A stretch of 64,000 nucleotides of DNA. Origin: Pyrenochaeta sp. MPI-SDFR-AT-0127. Taxonomy: Eukaryota; Ascomycota; Dothideomycetes; Pleosporales; Cucurbitariaceae. Location: assembly GCA_020747015.1 (NCBI GenBank), contig JAGTJM010000007.1, positions 434,001 to 498,000 on the forward strand. The letters are read 5' to 3'. The position numbers and the translations under genes were made by a program. Below are positions 1-12,100 of this stretch, in pieces; position 1 is the first letter of the stretch, and each line of letters begins with the position of its first letter. The notes below the pieces were generated by a model. That model was not told the origin of the DNA. It was given only the letters and a program-made list of their open reading frames with translations, and made no database searches.

Positions 1-394
1 CTTTTATGTAAGCTATCCATCGGTGGCGACGACTTCGAGCTGTAGTTGGATTGACTCTGAAATAGTGGATCACTCAAGACCCGGTCACTGTGATTCACGG
101 AACTTGCGCACCCAAGATGTAAAACACCAGTATCTGCTTTTACATTCAAAGGTATGGCCAAACTTGTTCAGGAGTAGCAGCCGTTTCAATTCATGTTGTA
201 TTAATTAGACATTACCAGCCCACCCATCCATTGTCCCAGTACGCAGACAAAAGTCATCAGACTCGATCCCGTATGTACTTAAGCACTGTCATCTCTAATC
301 GTGCAATTTGTGGTGTTGCTTCATACAAGCGTATACTCAGAAGCAAATTGGAATCAACAGATATTGTCGTGCTTAATCAGCCAAGGTGCTGTGC
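1..394. other. Intergenic, nothing recognised
   Basis: No supported gene, RNA or repeat was seen. The one short open frame (23-208, plus) has low-complexity composition and no recognisable motif. Confidence 0.5.
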
Positions 395-1083
395 TTAGAC
401 AGCCGTGGTGGTGTGCGGCGCAGTCATAGCTGGCGCGCCACCAACGGGAGCGGCGCGGTCCATATCAGTACCAGATGCCAGGCGGTTGCTTTTGAAGCGC
501 TGGATATCCCAAAGCCTTCCCTCGATCAAGGTTCCGACAAGGTTCGTGAAGCTGCACCCTGTTAGCAAGAGTACTTGCAAATTCGATTTAAACTTGGTAG
601 ATACTAACAAAGCAATGAAAGCGAATGCCTCAAGCGTCTTCTTGAGCGAGCACTTGTTGACAAATGGACCGGGAGAGTTGAGAACGCAGTTATCGAAATT
701 GTAGTCCTGCGCCGCGAAGATGAAGGCTGTGAGCCAGAGGTAGGAGAACGCCCAGGCGAGTGGGGCGAGATAGCCCTTATAGGACTTGATGAGGGGAAGG
801 GCTAGCGCGGGGAGGTAGAGGAACGCGTCGATGGCAGCCTTCATGGTACGATTAGCGTCTGGATGCGTTCTAATTGCGAGTCTGGATGAAGACTTACCAC
901 AGAGACCCAGTACCGGAGATGCGTATTGTGCCTGTAGTGCGCAATGAAGTACGCGGCGATGGACATAACGATGACGGAAGAGATCCAGTGCAAAGCATGG
1001 TTGGCGAGGATAAGGGGGCGGTGGATTTTGCTTGAGCGAGTGGCCGGAGCACCGTAGTCGTTCGCAGCGTGTCCGCGAGCCAT
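395..1083 (-). CDS. MARVEL-domain integral membrane protein
   Basis: Two-exon gene: exon 1 is 1083-898, exon 2 is 838-395, and the 59-bp intron (897-839) begins GTAAGT and ends AAG with a CTAATC branch-like site. The join is phase 0. The product is about 209 residues with four hydrophobic segments: one in exon 1 (around ILANHALHWISSVIVMSIAA) and three in exon 2. The last carries the charged-then-hydrophobic pattern and Cys pair usual in fungal MARVEL proteins. The C-terminus is a polar Ala/Pro/Thr tail. MARVEL proteins are four-helix membrane proteins linked to membrane apposition and vesicle trafficking; the cargo here cannot be inferred. The frame is intact and the start is the first ATG. 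The next gene-like sequence is more than 1.7 kb upstream. Confidence 0.85.
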
Positions 1084-2799
1084 TGTTTCTAAGTTAATAT
1101 AGGGATAATGTGAATTTATTTAGGGTTTAGCTGGTAGAATTTGACGTTCGTTTGGACCGAAGAGTCGTATTCAAAGTGCTGTGATGCTGGGCTTCTGGAG
1201 CCGTTCCAAGTCCTTTTACTCGAATTCTATTGCCTATTAGAAAATATTTCATGTGCCATTGCGGGTAACCGTGACGTATGGCGATAAAGCAAGGGTTATT
1301 CGTAGGAAGAATAACATTGACGTCACACTTATTATGGTCAGCTGTTTGCAGATCTATTTCCCTCGACGAGGGGAGACGATAGGAGGACGGCATGGGAAAA
1401 GCTGATACGGTTGGCGCTGCTCGTGAGGCTTGCCAGGCAGTTTGCAGGTATGTTGGCTAAAGGCGGGGTCTGAATTCGCCACTACATCGGACATGACCAT
1501 CAATCACCCGTCCGTGCGATCCATAGATGAGACGGCGGACAGATGTAGAGCAATGATGATAAAACTTACGGAAGTACATACGATGTGCCCGCAGCCAGTG
1601 CTTCGAAATGGCGGGTAACGTCTGCCTCATCTGGAAGTTCTTCGATCGTGCCGAGGCGGGGAGACGCAGCCAGCGAACATGCCGTGCTACATTGTTTCCG
1701 TGGGATTCGTGTGTTTGAACGAAGATCGTGTGGGAAGAGAATTGCAACATGGTTATAGCTGGCCAAAAGAAGTCTAGCAAGAACCGAGTCGGCCGCCCGG
1801 GGATTCTGATACAGCCTTTGGTGAAAGCAGAGGTACCTTAGCCGTGGCCTTTTTTTGTGAGAGCTGAGACCCTCAAAGCCGTGAATCGTCTTATTGATGG
1901 ATATATAAGCCCAGCAACGGACCAGTCACGTAGATCGCTCGTCTGTGGGGAAGGTCCTGCAGGCGTATGCCCACGAGGATGGTGTTCGACTGCAACTTTC
2001 GCTTAGCTTGCCCTTTTGAATTTCGTTGACAAAACTAAACCCTTCTGGCAATAGCGAGACTATCTTGACGCTAGGCCATTCTCGTAGCGCTGAACCCTGC
2101 CTCTACCCCTTTCAATTGCGACTTGATTATCTTGCGTGAAGAGGATGTAAACATTTTCATCTTCTAGGTAGTCTGGCGATTCACATTACCCTCTCATGCG
2201 CTTAGCTCATTCTCCACTATGCACAAGAAACTCCGCCCAAGTCTAACAAGAGAGGCCGGCCTGCGAAACACGCTTCCGATGCGGCGAGGAACCGCGCGCA
2301 CGCTGAAAGCAGACGAACTGCCAGGCGAGTCAAGGTTGGAGCGCAACGAAACCTTGCATTCGACCCGTTCTACCTTCTCCACAACTTGCGAGGTCGGTCG
2401 CAGTTCGCTAGTGAATTAAGAGTGTTCTTGCGTCCGCTGAACACATTGTAGAAGCTGATAGTGCCGCTGAGCCATGCGTGACTGAATCTACATCAAGTAG
2501 GAGGACGATTCCACTGAGCGAAAACGATACACTCGAGCACCTTCTTCCGCCTCTCAGCCCCTTGCATAGCCCTTCGCTGGATCCTCTCCCAATAGACTTG
2601 AAGACACCCCCAACCTGACTATGACTACCAATGAAACACATATGGAAGGATTTGGAGAGAGTGAGGAAGAGCAACTCGCGTCGGTCAATGGAGAAGCCGA
2701 CGGAAAGCTAACTGAAGATGCAAGTGATCAAAGTGGTACTCAAAAATCCGGTGTGGCAGTCGACCAGATACCCGAGATATCGGCCGACTTGAACGTCAA
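1084..2799. other. Intergenic, only weak ORFs
   Basis: Several short open frames on both strands (for example 1127-1393 and 1457-1780 minus, 2621-2851 plus) overlap one another and show no recognisable domain. A purine-rich plus-strand frame at 2621-2851 runs out of frame into the next feature and could be its frame-shifted upstream exon. No tRNA or simple repeat was seen. Confidence 0.4.
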
Positions 2800-3633
2800 C
2801 TATTCAGCCAGCTCATCCAATATCGGGGCTGCTGTGACGATTGCCACGTGAAGTCGCAATGTGAACATTCAGAAAGGAAGATGCGACATTTTGGGCTTAA
2901 GGAATACTTGAATGAAATTAAGACAGCAGTGGACTATCCCGACGTTCCAGGTTCAGAAACTCTAGCGTCTCGCGAGGCGAAGCTTGCCGGACATGTAGAT
3001 GAAGACTCCAAGCGACACATATATTGTGGAATTCGAGGGCAAGGTCCTGACCCAGAACCAGCCCATATCTGCCTAGACGCTGAGGCCCGGGAGACGATGG
3101 TCGCTACGACCAGCTTTGACATTGACAGCGTAATCGGGTTCGGGACTAGTCTGGCTATGGCGAAGCGGGTAATCCATTGGAATCCGACCCAAATGCCTGT
3201 CTCTGATCTCCAGTCAGATCTGCACTTGAACCACCGTCAAGTGCATTACCTGGACCGTCATGGACACTCTCACACGGTGAGAAAACCAGTCCACCACTTG
3301 CCACACTACATGCTTGGACGTTTGGTCGGATTCGAGGACATATCCTTGTACCTATTCTTCTCACGCCTCTATCGGGAAGATCAGCAGTCTAGTCGTCTTT
3401 TGGATAGTGACTTTCGCACCTGGATGGATCACATCTTGCTACCCATAATCTATCGGCATCACGAGAGCTCACTTGTTCAACATTATCCGTCTAGCCACGA
3501 TCATAGCCTTTCAAACTCTACTGCGCAAGGAGTAGAGATGCGGTCACAGCGGATTGATACGATAGCAAGAGAACAGCGACTCTCTCACTTCCTGCCACCA
3601 GCCTTTGAGCAGGGGCCCTGCTCAAGGCCCTAG
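2800..3633 (+). pseudogene. N-terminal part of an uncharacterised fungal protein
   Basis: A 261-codon frame from about 2848 stays open upstream without an ATG, and that upstream part contains a Cys-rich stretch (CCDDC...C..H) that could be a zinc-binding module. The downstream part has His/Tyr-rich segments, a hydrophobic-aromatic block (GRLVGFEDISLYLFF) and a segment ending HFLPPAFE. It resembles, from memory, the start of long uncharacterised proteins widespread in Pezizomycotina and often found in repeats; this needs a search. The frame stops at 3633, just after HFLPPAFEQ, where I would expect such a protein to continue, so this looks like a truncated copy. No function is proposed. Confidence 0.4.
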
Positions 3634-5622
3634 ACTGCTACCTTAATCAGTCCCTTCAATCATTCCAGTCCAGTCCGATTACCCATTGGTAACACCGGAT
3701 CTCTGTTATGATCTCTGTAGACCATGCTGTCGCGCTATAAAGCCGCTACTTTTCAACCGTGCGCACACTTTTTTACTAAATTTCCCCTCCACAGACAAAT
3801 CTTCAACCGTCCCAGCAGGGCCAGCACTACCTGCACAGTTTTTATCCACTAGCCTATTCACTGGCACTTATAGATTTCCGCGTAAACTGTGTAGGGGCGT
3901 TGTATTAGCTATATTCACGCTGCGCTTCTGTAAGCCGCGATACCGTAGAAATCACCACCGCTAATTGTTATATCAACTTTGCTTCGCTGGCCTAATCACT
4001 GGTACTTGGATTAACATTACGTTAAGCATTTATCTTAATATCTACTCTAATACCGCCCTAGGATGGAATGTTTCGTGGTAAGAGGAGCAGCATGACGCTC
4101 CACTTGCAAATATATGTTCCGGCCTCCTGTCTCAAAACATTGACGATTCAACATCGATGTCGTGTCCATCTACCCATTCGACCTTCATATAGTATCGATT
4201 CCATTCTTTCTACGTCTATCACACAGGTTACCCCGAAAAGAGCTTTTGATTACGCTGTTGGGAGACAGAAAGGAAGCATGATCATGTGCGTCAGCCGTGT
4301 GTAAGCGTTCTGAGCGCTTCAAGCATTAGGGCGGGGCCTGCTCAGGGGGAAGCTACATTCACTGGCGCCCTAGAGTGAATATCGCACCTACCCCAAGTAA
4401 TGCTGGGTGAAAGCATAATGCATTCTCGTAGCAGTCGTGTTCACGCGAATCAGCGATTCGTTCCTCAACTTTGTAGATATAAGTTTTCAGTTTAGTCTGT
4501 TGTTGTGCGTTGGTCGGCGCGTTGCTTGAGATCCTACCACAACCAGTCTCGTATGCTACAATACCCTCGAAAGACAGAAACATAAAGAAAATCCCTGACG
4601 GAATCGACCCCAATCCTAGAGGCCGATCCGACGACTTTTTCCAAGATGGCAATCGAGCTCGAACCCGGCACTGTGCCCCAAATTGTTATTGACGATGCGG
4701 AAGACGAATGTTCTCCCTCCTCATCTCCGGTTTTGCAGTACCACCAGGATAGGAAGCCACCTCTCCTTGGGCCTGCCCCATCCCTCGATGCTGAGTCTAC
4801 GAGTTTCAAGTCGGCCAGGCGTCTGAGACGGGTCGCCCGTCTGCTGAAATGCATATATGTGCTCGGACGTATCATCAAGAGGGATTTGCGTTCAGCCAGC
4901 GATATAGGATCTACAGCTGGACGGCCGACATGCGCAAGTGCCAATTGCTCATTCATCTCCACGCGGCCGATGTAGTTTCTACTGCTCGATAGCACAATAC
5001 CTTGTTATTGTCCGCCATACTGCTGACGTGACACCGCCTTGGCTGACGATAGCAACTTGCGGCAAAAGTGGTGGAGAAAAATATCACAATATAACGTTAA
5101 TTTATCCATTTCGCTCACATGGTTTTGAACACAGGGTCGGGTGAGCCGACTTGAAATACTTGCTAACTTACAAGACAACAATGTGGTACCAGAATCAGAG
5201 GAACTGCACTAACGTTAGCCCAACCTGCTTAAGCTACGAGAGTGGGCGGGCATAGGTACTAGAGCTAGCCAAGACGTGATTATCTCTCAAACTTCAGCAA
5301 GCTAGTACGTTACTCATTAAGAGTCTGAATCCAGGAGGAGAGCCTTCTCATCACCGACAAGATCATGCTGAGCTAAGATAGACTCCGCCATGTGGAAGCC
5401 TTTCTTTGTGCTCCTACTTGCGATAACATAAGGATAGAAAATTTAACTATAGCTATAGAAGCTAGCATAGGCTCAAGCTCACAATGCTTCCAGCAGCAGG
5501 ATCGAAGAAGCCCCACTTGAGAAGGAGCGTGAAAGTGCGAAGTGCTATTGGACTTGCTACTCGGCTGGCGAGCCATGCTGAGGTAACAGTCGCGCACCAC
5601 GTCTCAAAATTCGTCCGTCCAA
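3634..5622. other. Gene-poor stretch
   Basis: No recognisable gene. A 109-codon plus frame at 4646-4975 starts with an ATG and an acidic segment (IVIDDAEDECSPSSS) but has no family features and overlaps an equally long minus frame. It could be a small gene or chance. Confidence 0.4.
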
Positions 5623-6664
5623 TCAAACAGTCCCAGAAGCCAGAGGCTGAGAGAGTGCACAGCCTAAATTACAGAGCCCATAATGGCTTTGATCGATGCA
5701 GACAATGTGATCCTTGGGGTCGCAAGGAATGCAAGGACCAGAAGTAGCTACTGGTAGAGTCGAGGTCGGCATTGCCATCTCAGGTGCCAACATCGATGTG
5801 GCCTGGGCGACAAGGCTCCGAGACCCGATAGTGGACGTCTTTCCGAACAAGAAGTCTTCCTCGGCATCTATCATGGACTGCGCCCCTGTTGACATTCCAG
5901 ACGTCGCTGTCTGCGGATACAAAGTCGTCTTCACGCTGCTTCGGTTGGGCAAGCTATGTGCAGAGCCCTCAGCAGAGTGGTTAACTTCAGAACTGGCGCC
6001 TAGTGTAGGCATAGAGCCACGCCCAGATTCAACAAGCGTCGTGGCGATCCTGGCCTGGCTGCCAGTGACTACTGAGTCTCCAGGTTCGGGGAAGGCAAGA
6101 TCGAAGTCTTCTAGGGAAGAGCAAGCTGTACCCGGCAAATTAGCGACAAACATGTTGGGCAAAGACTCGAAGAAGGCAGTGTCGTTGCCACCGCCGCTGA
6201 CGGAAATTGGGGCACAGTTCATGTAAGTACATCTCACGGTTTCCTTGTCTGTTGAACCATGTCCAAGCAAACGTATATCTACCACTCGGCATGCCTTTCG
6301 GCATCACGACGTCAAATGTGGCCGCCCCGTGGCTGGTAGGACCTCCAGGAAGATTACCGCCCACACTTGCGGGACACCCCCCGATCACACTATGCACTAC
6401 CTTCCACCGGCTGGCTTTTGTAGGGTGCAGATCCTTTATCACAGAGAACTGGCAAGACCCTCCGCCGTGGACCGCGGACCCTAGAAAGCGGATGGTTTGC
6501 GCCTCACCAGCTGTCCAGTTGTTCATTTGAGTCAGATCGTACACCCCTTCTCGCAATTTGCAGGGGAAGTCCAACCCAGCACCGTCCAAAGGAGAGTTAT
6601 TCAGCGTAGGTTTGCCGAATGGTATGGGATTTTCAAGCATCAAATGCGCCACAGAGTTCGAAAG
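5623..6664 (-). pseudogene. AA11-like lytic polysaccharide monooxygenase, broken
   Basis: The mature LPMO domain is recognisable. The copper-binding N-terminal His (complement 6644-6646) is followed by LMLENPIPFGKPTLNNSPLD. The second-His motif VHGGGSCQFS comes next, then a WTWFNRQGNREMY core and a NCAPISV strand. A Ser/Thr-rich linker and a short Cys-rich C-terminal module follow. LPMOs of this kind oxidatively cleave chitin-like polysaccharides outside the cell. Two defects are visible. The signal peptide and start codon are missing because the hAT element begins at 6665, five codons before His1. The frame also shifts at about 6224-6230, where a four-base duplication (TAC-TTAC) separates REMY from NCAPI. 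The frame ends at a TGA inside the Cys-rich tail. Not functional as it stands. The family assignment is by motif. Confidence 0.7.
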
Positions 6665-6681
6665 CAGTGCTGTAAACGATC
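6665..6681. repeat. hAT left terminal inverted repeat
   Basis: Seventeen bases matching perfectly, in inverted orientation, 9120-9136. The outermost bases CAG are typical of hAT ends. Confidence 0.9.
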
Positions 6682-6802
6682 TAGATCGCGATCTCAGGGC
6701 CATGATCGTTAAGATCGGATCGTTTAGATTTCTTAACGATCCAGATCGAATCGTTAAGAAATGCTTAGTAACGTATGAGCTAGCCTAAATAGGAAATCTT
6801 CT

Positions 6803-9010
6803 TCACATAACTACTAAAAAGTAATCTGCAATCATCTCAGCCTCATCATCGCCGACTCCAGTAATCAGGATAGACTCTGACACTGTCACTTTCGCCCTTA
6901 TCCAGCTCTTCAGGCACTCTGAGCGCTCAATGGTCTCACTTCCAAGGCAGAACCGTGTCCATGTAACTGTCCGACGTGCTCCAGAAAAAATACGCTCCGG
7001 CTCAGCGCTCATGGCTGGAATTGAGAGTATATCTATAGCCATGTGGTGAAGCCTTGGATAGTCCTCCTTCCTAGCAGTATCGAGCCACCAATCAAGCGCA
7101 GTTGTACCAGTAGGCAGCGTAGTTTGACCCTGGTGTATAAAGAGATCAAACTCATCAGTAGTAGGCTTAGATAGCTTTATCTGGCTTATAGCCACATTAA
7201 AAGCTGATGGTTCTTCAATAAGGTTAAAAACCTTTTCTTGAGTAGTGATGTTGCTGACTTTGCGAGTAGAGTAATTCTGTAGCCAAAGATCTCTTGCTGA
7301 CTCAAGTGCTGGTGCTCTCCAGCTCTTCTCCCAGTTGTCATGTATATATCGTAGGCGAAAAGAAGGATGGAGGAGGAGCGCAGTAGCGTAGACAGAGCTA
7401 TCAGCTGTTTTCGCATAGTACTTGTCGAAAACGTACCAGCTAGTAATGAGGGCTGAAAGGTATCGTGACTTATTCAGTGCTTTTGCGCGCTCTTTCTTAT
7501 TGTTAAATACCTTGGTAACCACGTCCATTGTATGGATAACTTTATCAATTGTCGCGTTGTCTCCCTGTGTGAGAAGCGTCGCACGGTTGAAGGTATTAAG
7601 GAAGTAATAAGTATCATCAATAATCTGCTAGTCCTCACTAGTAAGGATGTCCGCCTGTAGATCTCCTTCATATCTCTGACAGTAAGTAGTAATTGCTACT
7701 CGTATATCTTCCTTACGAGCCACACTAACAACTTTAAACCAACTGTTCCACCTGGTGGCGTTCTCTTGAGGAAGTACACGGCCTTTTGCAAGCTGCTTGA
7801 ACTCATTATAGCGAGCATCTGACGCGCGGAAGTGAACTTCAATATTATGAAGCTTTCCGAGAGCGCCTATCTCTCGCCAGCTAGCAGCCTCAGCTGAGCA
7901 TAGATGAGCAGTAAGCAGCTCATCAATATTGCTGAAGTTTTCATTTTTTATCTGTCGGATAGCCTTATTGATTGCTTCTCTATCCTTCGCGAAAAGGAAG
8001 GCCTGGGCGGCTAGGTTTAGGATATGGCCAAAGCAACGCATTCGATAGTGGACTGCTGGATAATGCCTTGGTACACTCTCTTCAATAACGAACATCATTT
8101 TGTCGTTTGAACTAGCATTATCGCTTGTAATATAGCCTAGTATGTTGAGGATTCCGTATGAGTTGAGAGTTCGAATTAGAGCATCAGCCATCTCTTTACC
8201 AGTATGTGATGATAGCTCAGGGAGTGCTAGCAGCGCTTTCTTGAGCTTACCTTCATCCACAAACTGTGCGCAGATTGCCATTAGGTTTTTGCGATTAGGC
8301 AAAGACCAGCAGTCAATCATAAAGTGTATTAAATACTGACAGCGCTGCAGCTTTGCCTTCAAGATCTGGCGATGAGTCTCGTACGACTTCTTTATGAGCT
8401 TTGGAAGTGTACCGCGCGATTGAAGCAGCTGGCCCTCTACTGCTGGGTTGGTGGCTTTGAGCAAGTCCTCCAGTTCTGGCCATTCAACAGCGCTGAGAGG
8501 CAAATTGCGCACTGTAATCAATCTTACTAGCGCCTTATTGAAACGCTCACGGCTGATACAGTCACCCATAGCCGCCTTTGCGACTCGCTCTCTCTGGGCG
8601 GCCATCTTTGCCTCAGTAGCCGCAAATCCTCTCACCAGCGCACCCTCAGTAGCTGCCTTCTTAGATGCCAAGCCATCCTCATCTGGCTTCGCAATTCCAT
8701 AAGCAGATTGGAGGTGAGTCCACGCAGACTTGCTGTTGGTATACCGTCCTGAGCAGTATTTGCAGTAGTAGTACAGCCCAGATTGATGGTTCCTGACCTC
8801 ATTGCATACAGCCTCTCGAAAGTGTACCCATATATCTGATCGAAACTTGCGAGAACGCTTGCCTAAGGAAGAGGTGGATGATAGCGTAGTTGTAGACGGC
8901 GCGGCAGACACTTGTGAGGCGCTCTCAGACGGCCGTACGGCATTTGACTGGCTAGGCTCTAATGATAGAGCACTGTCAACTTCATAGAGATTATCGGCGA
9001 TGGTATTCAT
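6803..9010 (-). pseudogene. hAT transposase with one in-frame stop
   Basis: From the ATG at 9010 the frame encodes, in order: a Ser-rich N-terminus; a BED-type zinc finger (YYYCKYCSGRYTN ... WTHLQ); a catalytic region with a DNASSND motif and the RMRCFGHILNLAAQAFL block; and the hAT dimerisation tail (LDWWLDTARKEDYPRLHHMA then DILSIPAMSAEPERIFSGAR). The two open halves, 9010-7628 and 7528-6803, are in the same frame. They are separated only by a TAG at complement 7628-7630 and continuous coding sequence, so a single nonsense change (CAG to TAG fits) is the only visible lesion. Length, about 735 codons, is normal for fungal hAT transposases. It may be recently silenced. Confidence 0.85.
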
Positions 9011-9119
9011 AATAAATGGTTTGTTAAATCGTTGGGTTTGAAGGATTTGAATAAGATGGAGGGCACTGTGCGCTTCGCCATAGCGTAAGCGAGCCGAAGA
9101 TCGTTAACTAACGATCCGA

Positions 9120-9136
9120 GATCGTTTACAGCACTG
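9120..9136. repeat. hAT right terminal inverted repeat
   Basis: Perfect inverted copy of 6665-6681. Abuts PKS methyltransferase coding sequence at 9137. Confidence 0.9.
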
Positions 9137-12100
9137 CGGGTACGTGTGGACATCTTCACAGCCCTTCAGCCCTTGAAGCATCGGAACCGTCGCACCACCC
9201 ATACCAGCGCCGATCTCGAGATAGTCTAGGTTGGGATACTTATGGGAAAGCATGGTGACGTATCGGGATATCTGCGCATATGTATTGGGCATTCCGACGG
9301 TAGTGGTGTAGTAGTCTTCTAGTAGATTCTCCTGCATCATCAACACGAGAGGTTCGACCTCTTGTCTGAATACTGAATGTAGGGCCTCCCCTACTCGTAC
9401 TAGAAGCTTGCTATCATACGCCGTCTGATGACGTCGATAGTACTCCACAAGGGTCTGAAGTTTAGTGGCAGTCTCGGGGTTGTGAAGCTGGTGCCACTCA
9501 TCTGTTTGCTGTGGATGTGTCTTCGCTAACACAGCGTCTCGCAGCTCGCACAGGTTCCGATAGAACTTTTGATTGTGAGGAATCATGGTAGATACTTCAT
9601 GGTCGTTGACTTCGCAAAGGGCTTGATCAATGAAGTAGTACGACAGCAACTCCAGTTGCCTGACAGTCTTCGGTCGATCATCTGGTCGCGGTGCCGCTTG
9701 TAGCTCCCGGTCCAGGTTTTGGCGGTCAATGAGTCCCACATCAGGCTCCCAGATCGGCTTGTGGCAGTGCTTTGCCAATGACTGCACCTCGATAGGCTCA
9801 TTGGCACCATTGATAGCAACAAACTTGAACCCATCCATGAGCACCACTGGCTTCGAAGTAGATGGATCCAGGGCGAAGATGTTGGCTTTCGCTTCTCTTG
9901 ATCCATGTCGCTAGGCGCTAACTACAACGTTGAGTTGGTCGCCGATTTGGGCGGCGATATCTACAGAAATCGATATTTCTTCCATGAATGTGGGCACCAT
10001 TGCACCCTTCAGTTTACCAAGTTCGGGACCCCCAAGGGCTGCAAGTGCGAGCTGAAGAAAGCTATCTAGAGTAGTAGGATGTAATAATTGATCATGCTCA
10101 AACTCTTTCGGATTGGCGATCCGCGTGTTGGTCACTTCGATCACCCTAGCAACTTGAGCAGGAACATGAGGATCGATGGTTATGCTTTGGAGGCCTTGGA
10201 ATAACGGTGCGTACGAGAGACCAATGGCGTCGACGCTCTCACAGAAGCTCTTCGGCTCAATATTTTGCGTGCCGCCTGTACGCGCTTCTGTCCATTCACT
10301 CAGGCATGCCTGCGTCAGATCATCGTCGCCATTCGCTTGGGTCGACACGGAAACAAGACCCCGACAATTCTCAACCCATCCTCCATCGTTGGAATACGAG
10401 AAGACACGAAACTCTTGCCATACATCTGATAGGGCAGTGCCGCTGCTCGGTTGGCAACGCATGGAGAATGAGGTTTCGACACCTTCGTCGGATTCGGGGA
10501 CGACTAGTGCTCTAGAGATACTGACCTCTCGTAGCCTGTACTCCAATACGTTCTTAGATCCTTGGGGTAAGAATGTCGATGGTGCAATAATGCACATCTG
10601 TCTGCAAGCTTCTATTGCCATACAGAGGTAGCCGCAAGCTGGAAATAAGGCGTCGCCCTGAGCGACATGGTCTCTAAGCTAGGGCTGCTCTCGAGGTCGC
10701 AGGAAATTCCTGAAGCGAGGTTCGATCGGGTTCCAGTCATAGACTGGTGCACCAAGAATATCAGTTCTAGCGACTTGCTGAAGATGGTAATCACGGCTGA
10801 TTCGGGACTCGCACCGTAACTGCGAGTGTGGTTCCAAGGATACTGAGGAAGGTCTGTCAGGACGCATAGGGACTGTTTCGGCTCACTTGGGAAATTGACT
10901 GCGTGAAGGTTGGCTGGGTAGTTGTTGGCGCACAGGTGGCCAACTGCTTGCAGCGCAGTGGCATCGGCAGGTTTGTTGCAGATGAGTGTGGAGAGGTATT
11001 GGATGTGCGACTCTTCTCCAAATGTGTTTTCGAGAATCTCTCGGACGGGGAGTTTGAATAGGGCATGGGGTCCAACTTCCAGTATTACTTCTGCTCCGTA
11101 ACTCTCATCTACCGATGGCATTGAGCAGAGCTTTTCTAACGCACCAGAGAAGCGTACGCAGCCAACAAGGTTCGATACCCAGTATTCGGCGCCTAGCTGG
11201 CGCTGGTTGACAACGTCTTCTGTGACTGAAGAGAAATTGTCGCCTGTTGCTCGCCATCTTTTGGTACAACGTGTGCCTCTTGGAGCCGCGCAAGATATTC
11301 TTCAGCGACTGCCTGCATACGATGCGAGTATACGCAGTATCTACTTGAAGCATCCTCACAAAGACACCTTTGGCGACTAGGGCCTTGTGGAGTTCCACTA
11401 TAGCTTTACTATCACCAGAAACTGTTATGCCACGAGGACTGTTAATGCAAGCGACGACAGCCTTTCCAAACTTGTCATCCAGCTCAGCGAGTTCGTTGTT
11501 TGATTCTTCTTCAGAAAGGCCGACAGCCATCATACGGCCGTCGTACCCAAAGCGCTTCACCTTTAGTGTTAATAAGCCACGAAAGAACGCAAACAGTCAT
11601 TGCTGACTCAAAACTCAACGCGCCTGTGGCATAGGCAGCGGCGATTTCACCACTCGAATAGCCGATGACGGAGTGGGAGTGTACGTTCCATGCGGAGAGC
11701 AGATCTACGAGAGAAATCTGGAGTGCGGTACAGAGCGGCTGGCTGAATTCTGCTTCGCTGACTCGTGAAGTGGTTTTATCCTTGAGAAGCTCTTCTATCA
11801 GAGACCAGTCAGCGCCCAGACTTTTCGTAATCGTATCGCATCTCAGTAGGCTGTTCTTGAATATTGGGTAATGGAGCAGCTCCCTGCCCATACCCCACCA
11901 TTGGGCACCTTGACTAGTGAATATGAAACCTATTCGTGGCGGTGTTGCCCGACTGCTGGAAACTGGGACAGGACTTTGTAGTCGCCCTTCCGGATCTAGC
12001 TTGTCTTTTGCGACGATTGTTGCACTATAGGAAAACCATGAGCGGCGTTCACAAAGGGTATAAGCGAGGCCGTCCAATAAGCCTTCCTCATCGAAATCGG

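Larger units (their letters stand above)
6665..9136 (-). mobile_element. hAT DNA transposon, 2.47 kb, no target-site duplication
   Basis: The ends are perfect 17-bp inverted repeats, CAGTGCTGTAAACGATC at 6665-6681 and its reverse complement at 9120-9136. Both ends also carry short subterminal GATCGTT-type repeats. The element holds one transposase frame on the minus strand. hAT elements normally create 8-bp duplications, but the flanks here are TTCGAAAG (left) and CGGGTACG (right), which do not match. The left flank is LPMO coding sequence and the right flank is PKS coding sequence, so the element marks a deletion or an ectopic recombination between two copies. Confidence 0.9.

Noticed and set aside
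6657..9144. An 8-bp target-site duplication around the first hAT element
   Set aside because: TTCGAAAG and CGGGTACG agree at only three positions. Shifting the border by one base does not help.
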